A DNA stretch of 61,903 nt, from contig CALUIR010000015.1 of the NCBI GenBank assembly GCA_944320785.1, forward strand, positions 1-61,903, in the 5' to 3' direction. Of this stretch, positions 28,614 through 37,306 are shown one piece after another. Position 1 is the stretch's first letter, and the number at the start of each line of letters is the position of its first letter. The stretch comes from an uncultured Bacteroidaceae bacterium (GTDB taxonomy: Bacteria > Bacteroidota > Bacteroidia > Bacteroidales > Bacteroidaceae). Both the position numbers and the translations under genes were made by a program. The notes beneath the pieces were generated by a model. It did not search any database. It was not told the DNA's origin and worked only from the letters and a program-made list of their open reading frames with translations.

Positions 28614-28645
28614 CTTGCATTATTGTGGATAAACCGCTACGTTTG
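28614..28645 (+). promoter_or_regulatory. Promoter of small RNA copy A
   Basis: -33 CTTG (28614-28617, followed by CA), 20-nt spacer, -7 TACGTTTG (28638-28645). The same CTTGCA/TACnTTTG layout precedes small RNA copy B at 49657-49687. Confidence 0.65.
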
Positions 28646-28651
28646 CAACGT

Positions 28652-28719
28652 GTTTTTCATAGTATTAGATTTAAGGTTAACGAAAGATTGGTTGCCCGTG
28701 ACGGGTAGCCTTTTTTTTT
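28652..28719 (+). ncRNA. Small RNA, copy A of a two-copy family
   Basis: About 68 nt from the predicted start to the end of the T-run. About 47 aligned positions from 28644 to 28691 match copy B on the minus strand at 49586-49660, with one substitution and one single-base indel. The body includes the blocks GTGTTTTTCATAGTATTAG and AAGGTTAACGAAAGATTGG. A terminator hairpin follows (28690-28710) with TTTTTTTTT. The hairpin sequence differs from copy B but the pairing is kept, which argues for a real RNA. No convincing ORF is present. It lies between mntH and a C_GCAxxG_C_C gene and could base-pair with mRNAs in trans (inference). I cannot match it to a named family without a search. Confidence 0.75.
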
Positions 28720-28759
28720 GCCCGTTTCTATGAGAGCAACCGAGAAAAGCAAATGAATA

Positions 28760-29233
28760 ATGAATATGGAAATAGACGAAAGCAGGGTAGAAAGAGCTGT
28801 TGGCTTGTTCAAGAGCGGATATAATTGCTCACAGTCAGTGGTGGCGGCGTTTGCCGACCTGTATGGTTTCACGCCGGAACAGGCATTGCGCATGTCCGCT
28901 TCTTTTGGAGGGGGCATCGGCAGGATGCGGATGACCTGCGGCGCGGCTTGCGGCATCTTTATGCTGGCTGGCTTGGAGAAAGGCAGCGTGGACGGCAGCC
29001 GTCAGGCGAAATTGGCAAACTATGCATTGGTGCAGGAACTGGCCGCCGAGTTCAAGAAACGGATGGGTTCGGTGGTGTGCAGTGAACTGTTGGGTTTAGC
29101 AAGCGGCACGCCAGTGGTGCCAGTGCCGGAAGAACGTACTTCGGAATATTACAAAAAGCGGCCTTGCCCCAAAATCATCGAAGAAGCTGCCCGGATTTGG
29201 GTGGAACATCTCAAAAGCAAGCATAATGAATAA
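28760..29233 (+). CDS. C_GCAxxG_C_C family protein (probable redox protein)
   Basis: 157 residues, no signal peptide. Conserved cysteines follow the family pattern: YNCSQSVVAAF near residue 22, the core TCGAACGIFMLAG (C-GAACG) near 60, a cysteine in SVVCSELLG near 105 and a final CP near 140. FGGGIGRMRMTCGA is the family's glycine-rich lead-in. The family is predicted to bind a metal or Fe-S centre and to act in redox chemistry, but the reaction is not established. The ATG at 28760 is followed by a second at 28766. It starts about 40 bp after the small RNA terminator, so it needs its own promoter or read-through. Confidence 0.88.
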   Translation: MNMEIDESRVERAVGLFKSGYNCSQSVVAAFADLYGFTPEQALRMSASFGGGIGRMRMTCGAACGIFMLAGLEKGSVDGSRQAKLANYALVQELAAEFKKRMGSVVCSELLGLASGTPVVPVPEERTSEYYKKRPCPKIIEEAARIWVEHLKSKHNE

Positions 29234-29305
29234 TAAAAAAAGTGAATTGAGCGCAACCCTGTTCAAAAAGTAGAATGAAGAAACCCCTTTGTAATAAAAA
29301 AGGCA

Positions 29306-29313
29306 TATCTTTG
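29306..29313 (+). promoter_or_regulatory. -7 box of the small winged-helix gene
   Basis: Perfect TATCTTTG. The only nearby TTTG (29288-29291) is too close (14-nt spacer) to be a standard -33 box. The leader to the ATG at 29389 is about 70 nt. Confidence 0.55.
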
Positions 29314-29388
29314 CAGCGAATTAAGAATACATAAACATCCTGAAGAAAAAAAGGATGCGGATTTGTTTAATTTAAAAGCAATTTGAAA

Positions 29389-29589
29389 ATGTTGAAAGAA
29401 AAAGCAGGTATTATTGCAGGACAGATTTGGAATGCATTGAATGGTACTGAGGGTTTGACCCATAAGCAGATTAAAAAAGCGACGAAGCTGGTTGACAAAG
29501 ATTTCTTCTTGGGATTGGGTTGGTTGCTGAGAGAGGACAAGGTCGCTACCTCAGAAGTGGAAGGCGAATTGTTCGTTAAGTTGAACTAA
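29389..29589 (+). CDS. Small winged helix-turn-helix protein (DUF2582-like)
   Basis: 66 residues. The sequence (GIIAGQIWNALNGTEGLTHKQIKKATKL, FFLGLGWLLREDKVATSEVEGELFVKL) has the helix-turn-helix plus beta-wing pattern of the DUF2582 family of small winged-helix proteins in Bacteroidetes. The start at 29389 is preferred to an in-frame TTG two codons earlier. It is expressed alone, with a long leader and a strong terminator at 29619-29646. DNA binding is likely from the fold, but the target is unknown. Confidence 0.85.
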   Translation: MLKEKAGIIAGQIWNALNGTEGLTHKQIKKATKLVDKDFFLGLGWLLREDKVATSEVEGELFVKLN

Positions 29590-29618
29590 GTATCTATTTC
29601 ATACTGGTGGTCGTGAAA

Positions 29619-29646
29619 GGCTTGGCGATTTTGCCAAGCCTTTTTT
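29619..29646 (+). terminator. Intrinsic terminator of the winged-helix gene
   Basis: Perfect GGCTTGGC/GCCAAGCC stem (29619-29640) followed by TTTTTT. Confidence 0.88.
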
Positions 29647-29662
29647 GCGGGTCGTTCACTGC

Positions 29663-29700
29663 GAAAACAAAACGGTTGCCCTGGAAAGGCAACCGTTTTG
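29663..29700 (-). terminator. Terminator of the T9SS cargo genes
   Basis: Perfect 12-bp stem AAAACGGTTGCC (29669-29680) with GGCAACCGTTTT (29688-29699). On the minus strand it is followed by a T-rich stretch. It lies 27 bp after the stop of the gene at 29727. Confidence 0.8.
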
Positions 29701-29726
29701 TTTGTAGATGTTTATGAGCCGGATTG

Positions 29727-31835
29727 CTATCTGACGATGGCTTTGCAGACGGTTTCACCTGCACGTACCAAGTAGATGCCGGCTGGGAGGCTGATGCGGG
29801 CTGTGCCGTCCACATTGGCCGTTGCCACTTGCTGGCCAGACAGGTTGTAGATGCATGCCGTGGTCGGGGAGGGCGTTTCCACAGTGAGCAGGCCGTCATT
29901 GCCGATGACGCGCAAGCCGTTGCCTGTCTGGGTGTCGATGCTGGTGGCATCCTCCACCGAGAACACAATGCTTACTTCATAGCCCATGCTGTTCAAGGGC
30001 ATGTACGTTTGGAGGTCTAGCAAATAGTAAGTGTTTTCATCCACCGTGCTGTCATAGCAGGTCACTTCCAGTGCATTCTGTTCTTCCGAGTAGTACATCT
30101 CCACGTTCGGTGTGTTGTATGCAGCATCATACAGGGCATAGGCGTTCCCGTCTGCAAACACATCGGTGAAATAAGACGGGTCTTGGCTGTCCCAGTCCGC
30201 TTTCAGGTCGGCTAGAGAGATAGTGCCTGTGGCGGATTCGCCTGTGAACAAGAGGTGGGTCTCTGGCAGTGTCCCGGTCACTAACGTGCGTGCGGCGATG
30301 GTCAGGTTGAGGTAGATGTCGATGTCCAAATCGACAGCCGCACCTTCTTCGCCGATGTTCCAGTCAAAGCCCGTCAACTGTACACGCTCGTTGTCCACCG
30401 ACACGCTTTCAGAGGAGATGAGCATCTCGAAATAATACTCGTCGTCTGTGCCAGTACGCAGATTCAAGGATACGCCGTCCACTACCTCGCCGGTCTCCAC
30501 TACACGGAATTTGTAGGTATTTCCCGAAGAGAATGTACTGTTGAACAAGTTCTCGCCCAGCAGGCTCATCATGCTCTCTGCATACCCTTCGATGGTCTGG
30601 GGTGCATACACGTCGTAGTCTTCAACCACGATGGGTTCGGCTTCGTATTCGGACAATAGCGGGGCATCTACCGTCAACACAATGTAAATCGTGATGCCTT
30701 CATCGCGCCAGTCCGTGTAGCTGCCGTCATCGTTCACCGTAGCCAGATAGTAATTCCCTTTAGCCACAGAGGTGCCTGCAGCAATCTGCAGGTAGAAACC
30801 GCCGAAGCTGTTGTAGTATGCCGACACGCCTTCCAATGCCTCTCCGTTCTCATCGAGCAGCACATACTCTGAACCGTTGGCGAAGATTTCGTCGTAGCGG
30901 TCGCCTGCGGCATCCTCAAACGGGGTGAGGTCGTTAATGTATTCTACCATGGATTCGCTTGCATCGCTTTGCACGGTGACCACCGGCATTGTTTCGCCTG
31001 CAGACAGTTGGATGGTGAAGTTGTAGCCTTGGTCGCGCAAGTCTTCATGCTCTAAGGTGCTGATGTTCAGTTTGCCAAGGTGGAACACTTCTTTGTCGAA
31101 TTGCGTGTTGGCGGGGACACTCACAGACAATCCGTCTGCCGTGGTGTAGGCAGACAGCCCGTTGCCTCCCCAAGCGTTCGGGACAGTCAGTTCCTCGCCT
31201 GCCTCGTTGATGAAATAGATGGTGGTATAGGACGGGAACAATTGGTCATACAAACCGCTTTCCACAGCTTCGAGTGCTGTTCTCACATTATCCATCGGGA
31301 TGGTTATTCTTTGCGTGGAACTGCTCATCGGGAAATGCGTGGCAGGCAGTTCAGCATTGGCCGTGTATTCGCCATCGGATGGGTCATCGCCATTGTCGCC
31401 GATTGACAGCACGATGGTGATGTTGTAGCCTTCGCTGCGCAAATCCACATGTGTCGCCGTGGCGTTGTCCATTTTCCCAAGGTGGAATGTCTGAGCTTCT
31501 ACAATGTCATTGGTCTTGACACTGACAGATATGCCTTCATTGGTGGTGTATGCAGAAATGCCATTGGTGCTGAAAGGCGATGTGGAAGAGACTTTCAGTT
31601 CCTCGCCTGCCTCATTGAAGAAATAGATAGTGGTATATGCGGGAAATACTTCATTGAAAAGTTCAGCACTGACGGCATTGAAAGCTGTTTCCACCGTCTC
31701 CATCGGGATGATTGTTGTTCCATCGGCGGCAAGGTTTGTTTCCGGCAGTGCCACCTCCACCGTGTAAGCATCTTGAGCTTTTGATATCGGCAAGAAAGCC
31801 ACGCTTAATAATAAAATGGATAAAATTCTTCTCAT
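29727..31835 (-). CDS. Secreted tandem-repeat protein with T9SS sorting domain
   Basis: 702 residues, signal peptide to about 20 (SVAFLPISKA). Four to five tandem domains of about 125-130 residues follow. The first two are clearly alike (FPAYTTIYFFNEAGEEL and FPSYTTIYFINEAGEEL; ISAYTTNEGISVSV and LSAYTTADGLSVSV; LRSEGYNITIVLS and LRDQGYNFTIQLS) and the later ones are diverged. The arrangement resembles DUF4859-type repeats, but I am not certain of that name. The last 75 residues are a T9SS sorting domain (TTACIYNLSGQQVATANV, LPAGIYLVRAGETVCKAIV). It is probably surface-exposed and acidic; binding of a glycan or protein is only a guess. Last gene of the minus-strand cargo group, 52 bp after its neighbour. 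Confidence 0.75.
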   Translation of the reverse strand: MRRILSILLLSVAFLPISKAQDAYTVEVALPETNLAADGTTIIPMETVETAFNAVSAELFNEVFPAYTTIYFFNEAGEELKVSSTSPFSTNGISAYTTNEGISVSVKTNDIVEAQTFHLGKMDNATATHVDLRSEGYNITIVLSIGDNGDDPSDGEYTANAELPATHFPMSSSTQRITIPMDNVRTALEAVESGLYDQLFPSYTTIYFINEAGEELTVPNAWGGNGLSAYTTADGLSVSVPANTQFDKEVFHLGKLNISTLEHEDLRDQGYNFTIQLSAGETMPVVTVQSDASESMVEYINDLTPFEDAAGDRYDEIFANGSEYVLLDENGEALEGVSAYYNSFGGFYLQIAAGTSVAKGNYYLATVNDDGSYTDWRDEGITIYIVLTVDAPLLSEYEAEPIVVEDYDVYAPQTIEGYAESMMSLLGENLFNSTFSSGNTYKFRVVETGEVVDGVSLNLRTGTDDEYYFEMLISSESVSVDNERVQLTGFDWNIGEEGAAVDLDIDIYLNLTIAARTLVTGTLPETHLLFTGESATGTISLADLKADWDSQDPSYFTDVFADGNAYALYDAAYNTPNVEMYYSEEQNALEVTCYDSTVDENTYYLLDLQTYMPLNSMGYEVSIVFSVEDATSIDTQTGNGLRVIGNDGLLTVETPSPTTACIYNLSGQQVATANVDGTARISLPAGIYLVRAGETVCKAIVR

Positions 31836-31887
31836 AACAATTGGTTTTTAGTGAGACATAAGATAATATGAATATTGTATTTGTTGC

Positions 31888-33828
31888 TTATTTCAGAAAT
31901 TTGCCCGTTACAGTTCCTTCAGGCATAACGGCACGGTAAAGGAAGATGCCTTCAGGCAAATTATTTATGGAGATTGAACGTTTGCCGGTCTCAGCAGAAT
32001 GCATCAAGATGCCGTTGGCCGAATAGATTTGAATTTCTGTGCAGGCTTCCGGTAATACCAGTGACTCACCGTCAAAGAATACATTACCACTGTTGGCAGT
32101 ATGCTTGTCGATGGCATTTCCATCGGGCGCATCTCCGAAAGCCACCATGTCTGCGTTGACGATAGTCCCGTCCTCACCGTTGATGAGCAAGGCGGCAACA
32201 GCCAATGTGACTTGTTCGTTGATATTGATGCAATCTTCTAAGTTGATGTCGATGCGGTGTGGATAAGTTTCGGCAATTGCGATTTCGTCAGGGAAGATGC
32301 CCGTTGCCCCGTTGAATGACGGGAAGATGCCGCAGGCCACGTCATCATAGGGATACCCTTCAATCACTTTTTGTCCATATTCCTCGCCATCGGCAAATTT
32401 TCCGAATGTCGGATATTCGTCCACGGTGAAATCTGCCAGATAATTGTTTTGGCCTCCTTGTGCCACATAGTTGTTGCATACGATGACATAGGCTATCTGG
32501 TAGGTGGATGAGACCGTAGGCAGGAGGGCGAAGCGTGTTTCTGTGGATACATGCACGATGCTGTCGGCATCCATTTCCACATCGGTGATGCGTATTTCCG
32601 CCTCGGGCAACAAATTTAATGCGGTGATGAAGGCATCATGGAAACTGCCAGACCCTTCAAACTGGTAATCCTCCGTAGTGGGAGTAACCGTAGTGCTGCT
32701 GCGGTTTACACGGCCTGTGGGATATTGGCTGAATCCCAAGGCATAATCATATTCATCAATCGCCATTTCATCCCTGTCGTGTACGGCTATCGGAACCAAG
32801 TGGTCCGGGTAATGTTCTTTTAGGTACTCAAACGTCAGGATGCCTAAGGGACACCACCCGCACCATTGCCCGGTGCCTTCCTCAATGACCACTTTGTGCA
32901 TTGGCTCAAACGGGAGCAGGGCTATGGAATCGGCAATAGATTCAGTGGTTTCGCCGTACTCCACCCATATTTGCATGTGGGTGTATTTACCCATGTTTTC
33001 TAAATGGACTGGTTGTGCGAACGCGAACGGGTGGCTTTCGCCCGGCTGGATGGATAAATCTGCAAATTCTTGTTCTACCACATCATTCCCCTCTACTTGG
33101 TAGAATGCTCGGAACGAATCGATTGCATCTTCAGTGGCTGTCACAATGCCGCTTACCGTGATTTCATTTTCCAGCGTGCATTGGGGCAGGGTGCTTTCCA
33201 ATGTCAGATAACGGCGTGTTGTTACGGTGATGTCATCTAGGCAAAGGATGTTTTTGTCGTAGCTGTCATTTACAAAAGCAATGTAGATGCTTTGTCCTGC
33301 ATATTCGTCAAGCGGGAGTTGATGTTCTGCCCATTCATTTTCTGTGTTTCCCGTAGGACCGCTTTCTTCTTCTTCGATGTGGAATGCTGCTTCATCGGTG
33401 AAATCCTCCGGGGCGTTTCCTGTGGTGGATATGTAGATGCTGAAGCCATCCTTTTTTTCCAAATCCAAAGCTTGCGATTTCCAATATAGTACGTATCCAT
33501 CAGAGGGGATGGCAATAGGATTCCTAGTGACAAGCCAGTCGTTGGCTTGGCCTGCCGGTGAATAGGAGGAAGTGGAGCCTGCAAAGTAATTGGTTGACGT
33601 ATAGCTGTCTTGCAGTGTCAGAATCCATCCCGTTCCAGCAGCAAAACCTAGTTGTGTCATAAAGAGTGTAGGGGTGAGTCCGTCCACGTCATAAGTGGAC
33701 ATCATTTCTCGTTCAGTCTCGTCTTGGAAGCCGCAGGAAAACAAGGTGTTTTCGTTATCAGCAGATAAGGAAGCGTTGGTCATTCCCAAGGCAAGGATGC
33801 ATATGCCAATTTTTGGAATTTTGTTCAT
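31888..33828 (-). CDS. Secreted choice-of-anchor-J/Omp28-like protein with CxxC and T9SS sorting domain
   Basis: 646 residues, signal peptide to about 22. Residues about 28-210 are a jelly-roll module of the cleaved-adhesin/choice-of-anchor-J type (NDWLVTRNPIAIPSDGYVLYWKSQA, LDDITVTTRRYL). A thioredoxin-like Omp28 domain follows, with VVIEEGTGQWCGWCPLGILTFEYL (CGWC active site), HYPDHLVPIAVH and YPTGRVNR. The C-terminus is a T9SS sorting domain (TEIQIYSANGILMHSAE, LPEGIFLYRAVMPEG). It is probably a surface protein with disulfide or thiol chemistry, or a binding protein using that fold. It lies 22 bp after its Omp28-like neighbour at 33851 and shares its sorting-tail sequence closely. Confidence 0.85.
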   Translation of the reverse strand: MNKIPKIGICILALGMTNASLSADNENTLFSCGFQDETEREMMSTYDVDGLTPTLFMTQLGFAAGTGWILTLQDSYTSTNYFAGSTSSYSPAGQANDWLVTRNPIAIPSDGYVLYWKSQALDLEKKDGFSIYISTTGNAPEDFTDEAAFHIEEEESGPTGNTENEWAEHQLPLDEYAGQSIYIAFVNDSYDKNILCLDDITVTTRRYLTLESTLPQCTLENEITVSGIVTATEDAIDSFRAFYQVEGNDVVEQEFADLSIQPGESHPFAFAQPVHLENMGKYTHMQIWVEYGETTESIADSIALLPFEPMHKVVIEEGTGQWCGWCPLGILTFEYLKEHYPDHLVPIAVHDRDEMAIDEYDYALGFSQYPTGRVNRSSTTVTPTTEDYQFEGSGSFHDAFITALNLLPEAEIRITDVEMDADSIVHVSTETRFALLPTVSSTYQIAYVIVCNNYVAQGGQNNYLADFTVDEYPTFGKFADGEEYGQKVIEGYPYDDVACGIFPSFNGATGIFPDEIAIAETYPHRIDINLEDCININEQVTLAVAALLINGEDGTIVNADMVAFGDAPDGNAIDKHTANSGNVFFDGESLVLPEACTEIQIYSANGILMHSAETGKRSISINNLPEGIFLYRAVMPEGTVTGKFLK

Positions 33829-33850
33829 GGGTGATAGTTTTTGTTTATGG

Positions 33851-35677
33851 TTAGAGGATAATTTTCCCGGTCACAGTTGTTTGATGCATGGTTGCAGCAT
33901 ATAGATAGATGCCTTGGGGCAGATGATGCAGGGGAATCGGTTGACCGTTTGTATCTTCGCTGTGCATCAGGATGCCATCCGGCGTGTAAATGTTTATGTG
34001 GGTGCAGTCGTCCGGCACGGCCAATGCTTTTCCTTGCATGAAGATGCCGCCGTCGGCTTTGTATTGGGAATTGCTGCTTGCTGGAATCAGGCTGCTTAGC
34101 TTGATTGAAGCAGAATTATATATTTCGCAATCGTTGCGGTCGTTCTCATTGTAGTTTCCAACAAAAGCCACGGCTTCCATCCGTCTCATATCCCATCCCT
34201 CAGGAATCAGCACGCTGTATGTTTTTTCGTAACCGGTGTCAAGGTCGATAGGGTCGCCCCAAATGCTTGTGACGCATTGCCGGACTACATGCCTGTGGCA
34301 GTAATCGCCTGTTGCCCCTGATTGGTTTTCTGTGAAGATGCTGTCTTCGGTCAGGTAAATGTACAAGCGGTTGTCGCGGCCTTCGGGCAATGGCTGCAAG
34401 CCGTAGCCGCTGGCATGTATTGTGATTTGGCGGTAGTTGCTTTCGCCATCATTCGTTGCTTCTATGTTGACAGAAGCGAAAGCCGGTGTCCGAAATGCAT
34501 CGTCCAACACTTCCGTCACGTTGCCCACACTGCTGACAGGCCCGCTTGTCCCGTAATTGTAGATGCCGGGAAAACGTTCGTGGCGGTTGGTGCGATCCAC
34601 CATGTATGCAGGGGCATGCAGCATGCTGCCATAGAACCATTCATACGCCACGCTGGCTTCTATGGTGTAGGGATCAGTGTAGAAACCTGCATGATGCTCC
34701 ATCCTTATGATTCTTTCGTTGCCGTCTGTCAATGGGTCGATGACCCGATGGGCGGCAGGGCAATTGGGGCATAATTCGGTGGTGAACACTTCCAGCAGCA
34801 CGTTGCGTTGTCCCATCTCATTGAAGCATTGGATGGGGAAGGAAGCGGAGGTGTTGTCATCCATCGACAGGTCTGGGTTGTCATTGATTGCGGCCAGTTC
34901 CACGGTCAGTTCATAATTGCCACTTTCATTGAAGGAGGGGCCTTGCAGTTGCACGTTCATGGATTCGAGGTATGCAATGTCAAGCCCTGATATTGTTTCT
35001 GTGCTTGTGTTGTTTCCATATTTGTAGGAGAAGGTAAGGCTGTGGATGGTGGCCAGCCCTTTGTTGGTGACAGTACCTTCGATGGGGATTGGTTCACCGG
35101 CCAATGCGTAGCCGAAAGGTGTTCTGCAATCCCATGCGGCATCGTACAAGGGGAGGGTTTCCCCTCTCACCACTCCATACATGGCGATGCTGTATGTGTC
35201 GTTCCCGTATGGTTGCCATTCGCCGTTTTCCAATAGGTATTCTTGTCCTTCAAATTGGCGTATGGCGAACGAAACGGGCGAACCTTCCATGGTGAAGCCG
35301 ATGTACAAGTCGCCTCCATCTATCAAGTAAGGTGTGTCTAATTTTATCTTGTTCCATCCGGTGCGGCTTACTTGCGCATTGAAAGAACTGCCGTAGGGTT
35401 CTGAGAGGCTTTCGGACAGGAATACTTGCAAGTTGCTGACCATGGAAGGGTAGTACATATAGATGTAGATGCTTTCCACGTAGTTGCCTTTATAGGCCTC
35501 CATGCGGGATTGGGGGAAGAAAAGCGCTCCTCCGTTGACGTTGCTTTCCGACAGGCTTACTCCTCTTCCTTGGCAATTGCCCAAAAAGATGGAGTCGGTG
35601 GCGGCTTCGCCCTCAGCCCTTGCGTTCATGGCAAACGTTGCAATGAAGAGGCATGCAAGGAGGATTTGCTTTTTCAT
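33851..35677 (-). CDS. Secreted Omp28-like protein with CPNC motif and T9SS sorting domain
   Basis: 608 residues from the ATG at 35677 (ATGs at 35683 and 35701 are in frame but lie before the natural signal peptide KKQILLACLFIATFAMNARA). The first 180 residues are a beta-rich module (GALFFPQSRMEAYKG, LIDGGDLYIGFTMEG). After an Ig-like segment comes the Omp28 thioredoxin-like domain with LLEVFTTELCPNCPAAHRVID (CPNC), MEHHAGFYTDPYT and APAYMVDR. A T9SS sorting tail ends the protein (THINIYTPDGILMHSEDTNG, LPQGIYLYAATMHQ). The paired CxxC cargo proteins at 31888 and 33851 may cooperate. A bidirectional hairpin separates this gene from 35784, so it may need read-through or its own promoter. Confidence 0.85.
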   Translation of the reverse strand: MKKQILLACLFIATFAMNARAEGEAATDSIFLGNCQGRGVSLSESNVNGGALFFPQSRMEAYKGNYVESIYIYMYYPSMVSNLQVFLSESLSEPYGSSFNAQVSRTGWNKIKLDTPYLIDGGDLYIGFTMEGSPVSFAIRQFEGQEYLLENGEWQPYGNDTYSIAMYGVVRGETLPLYDAAWDCRTPFGYALAGEPIPIEGTVTNKGLATIHSLTFSYKYGNNTSTETISGLDIAYLESMNVQLQGPSFNESGNYELTVELAAINDNPDLSMDDNTSASFPIQCFNEMGQRNVLLEVFTTELCPNCPAAHRVIDPLTDGNERIIRMEHHAGFYTDPYTIEASVAYEWFYGSMLHAPAYMVDRTNRHERFPGIYNYGTSGPVSSVGNVTEVLDDAFRTPAFASVNIEATNDGESNYRQITIHASGYGLQPLPEGRDNRLYIYLTEDSIFTENQSGATGDYCHRHVVRQCVTSIWGDPIDLDTGYEKTYSVLIPEGWDMRRMEAVAFVGNYNENDRNDCEIYNSASIKLSSLIPASSNSQYKADGGIFMQGKALAVPDDCTHINIYTPDGILMHSEDTNGQPIPLHHLPQGIYLYAATMHQTTVTGKIIL

Positions 35678-35712
35678 ATGCATGTTGGAAGTATGATTCA
35701 TTTTTGTTGTAA

Positions 35713-35768
35713 AGGCAGGGATGCCCGCCCGCTTTCCACTTTGCAGGGATGGCGGGCATCCTTTGCCT
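35713..35768. terminator. Hairpin between T9SS cargo genes
   Basis: GGATGCCCGCC (35719-35729) pairs with GGCGGGCATCC (35751-35761), extended by AGGCA/TGCCT. On the minus strand it lies 20 bp after the stop of the 35784 gene. No strong T-run follows, so termination may be partial. Confidence 0.55.
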
Positions 35769-35783
35769 GTTCCTTTTCAATCT

Positions 35784-37169
35784 TTATTCCACGATGACTT
35801 TGCGGACCTTCGTGTAGTTGTCCCCTTTTACTTTCACGAGGTAAACGCCGCTTCCCAGCGTGGTGAGGTTCATGTTGCCTTTGGCTGCGTCTTCCTGCAT
35901 CAGGCATTGCCCGTTCAAGTTATAGACCGACAGTTCTTGGTAGCCGCCTGCCACGCTGACGGTGTTGTTGGCATAGCCGATGGTGGCTTCTTGGATGGCT
36001 TTCCCTTCGTTGATGCTTACGTCATCGTCTGCTTCCTCGAAGCAAACGACCATGGGGCATTGCACGCTTCCCATGCTGCCGGCCGAGTAGATGAGCGAAG
36101 TGCCGAACAGGGTTTCGTCTGCGGACGTGGCGTTGATGGCTGCCGGAGTGCGGGGGTTGTCTGTGATGCCGTAATAGCTCAAGAAGCTGTACACGTTCCC
36201 GCTGTCATATACAGTGCCGCTGCCGCCGCTCATGCCTCCGCCAAAGAATTTGCCGTCCTTGCCGCCTGCTGCCAGCAGGGTGTTGGTCTCAGCCACTTCG
36301 CCTGCGTTTTCCTGGCTGAACACTTCGGGGATATCCCAGACGATGCCATACGTGCGGCCTGCCATCCCTTCCGAGAAATACCCGGCCACTTTCGAGGCAT
36401 CCGTGCTGAAGGCGTACATTTGGCCTTCGTAGAACTCTGGCCACTTGTCGGGATTGGATATTGCCGGTTCGGTGCCGACCAGGCGCACCATTGTGCCGTC
36501 TTTCCACACGGCGGGGCTGCGCGAGCCGTCGTCCCATTCCGCGTAGCCGCACAGCATGGTGCCGTCGGCGCTCATGTCGTTGATCCAGCACCCTTGGCCT
36601 ACGTATTCCGCATCGTCGTAGCGTTCAATCTCGCCGTTGCGCCAAAGCACCGGCACCTTGGGGCCACCTATCACGATGGTCTGTCCCGGAAGCACATCTG
36701 AGTTGATGATTTCCGCCGAGGCCATGCCGCCGATGAGGTTGCCATCGGGGGATATGACCATGGGGTATGCCGAGCTTTTGATGTCCACCAATGTGGGGAG
36801 AGGAGTCCATGCGCCGTCTTTGTAAAGTCCCGGCCATTTGCCGCCTTTGGCTGCGTCTTCGTAAACGCCGACTGCCGTGCCGTCGTCGGCTACGTCATAG
36901 AGGGCAGCTTCGTATCCTTCGGCCATTTCGCCGTTTTCATCCAGTCCGAACACGTCCACGAACCTTTGCTCGTCCTTGTTCCAGATGAAAGCGGCGTAGG
37001 TCAGCTGGTCATCGTAGCCTACGGCCCATTGCCCGTTGTCGGAAACACCCCATACGATACCGGGGATTTCCTCATCATAGTAAAATGTGGCTACCATGTC
37101 TTCTTCTTGCGCCGGGCATGTGGCTGTCCCGGCCAAAAGAATTGTGGAGAGTAATAAAAATTTTCTCAT
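35784..37169 (-). CDS. Secreted beta-propeller-like (HAF-type) protein with T9SS sorting domain
   Basis: 461 residues, signal peptide to about 20 (LLAGTATCPA). The body has repeating blades with the pattern V-D-G-x-x-V-G-Y (VWGVSDNGQWAVGYDD, ALYDVADDGTAVGVYED, PMVISPDGNLIGGMAS, MSADGTMLCGYAEW, STDASKVAGYFSEG), like HAF repeats of extracellular proteins. The C-terminus is a T9SS sorting domain (YQELSVYNLNGQCLMQED, LGSGVYLVKVKGDNY, VRKVIVE). The role is unknown; propellers of this kind usually bind. It is the first gene downstream of the TPR-AraC regulator on the same strand, with its own candidate promoter. Confidence 0.8.
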   Translation of the reverse strand: MRKFLLLSTILLAGTATCPAQEEDMVATFYYDEEIPGIVWGVSDNGQWAVGYDDQLTYAAFIWNKDEQRFVDVFGLDENGEMAEGYEAALYDVADDGTAVGVYEDAAKGGKWPGLYKDGAWTPLPTLVDIKSSAYPMVISPDGNLIGGMASAEIINSDVLPGQTIVIGGPKVPVLWRNGEIERYDDAEYVGQGCWINDMSADGTMLCGYAEWDDGSRSPAVWKDGTMVRLVGTEPAISNPDKWPEFYEGQMYAFSTDASKVAGYFSEGMAGRTYGIVWDIPEVFSQENAGEVAETNTLLAAGGKDGKFFGGGMSGGSGTVYDSGNVYSFLSYYGITDNPRTPAAINATSADETLFGTSLIYSAGSMGSVQCPMVVCFEEADDDVSINEGKAIQEATIGYANNTVSVAGGYQELSVYNLNGQCLMQEDAAKGNMNLTTLGSGVYLVKVKGDNYTKVRKVIVE

Positions 37170-37170
37170 A

Positions 37171-37280
37171 ATTCAAGAATAATTAATTGTTATGCTTGTT
37201 TTTGTTTTCAGCGACTAAATTACATTATTCAGCAGAAAAGACAATCATTTTGTCGCTTTTCTTGTTTCTAATTCTTGAAT
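37171..37280 (-). promoter_or_regulatory. Candidate promoter with bracketing inverted repeat for the T9SS cargo genes
   Basis: On the minus strand: -33 ATTG (37242-37245), a 19-nt spacer and -7 TAATTTAG (37215-37222, 7 of 8). The region is bracketed by ATTCAAGAAT (37171-37180) and its reverse complement ATTCTTGAAT (37271-37280), exactly 100 bp apart. AGCGAC/GTCGCT blocks also flank the core. It could be a site for the adjacent TPR-AraC regulator (inference). Confidence 0.45.
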
Positions 37281-37306
37281 AAGTAATGTCGTGTGGCGGT
37301 CGTTTG

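Noticed and set aside
35721-36701. Plus-strand open frame of 326 codons opposite the HAF-type gene
   Set aside because: Shadow; the minus-strand frame has a signal peptide, repeats and a T9SS tail.
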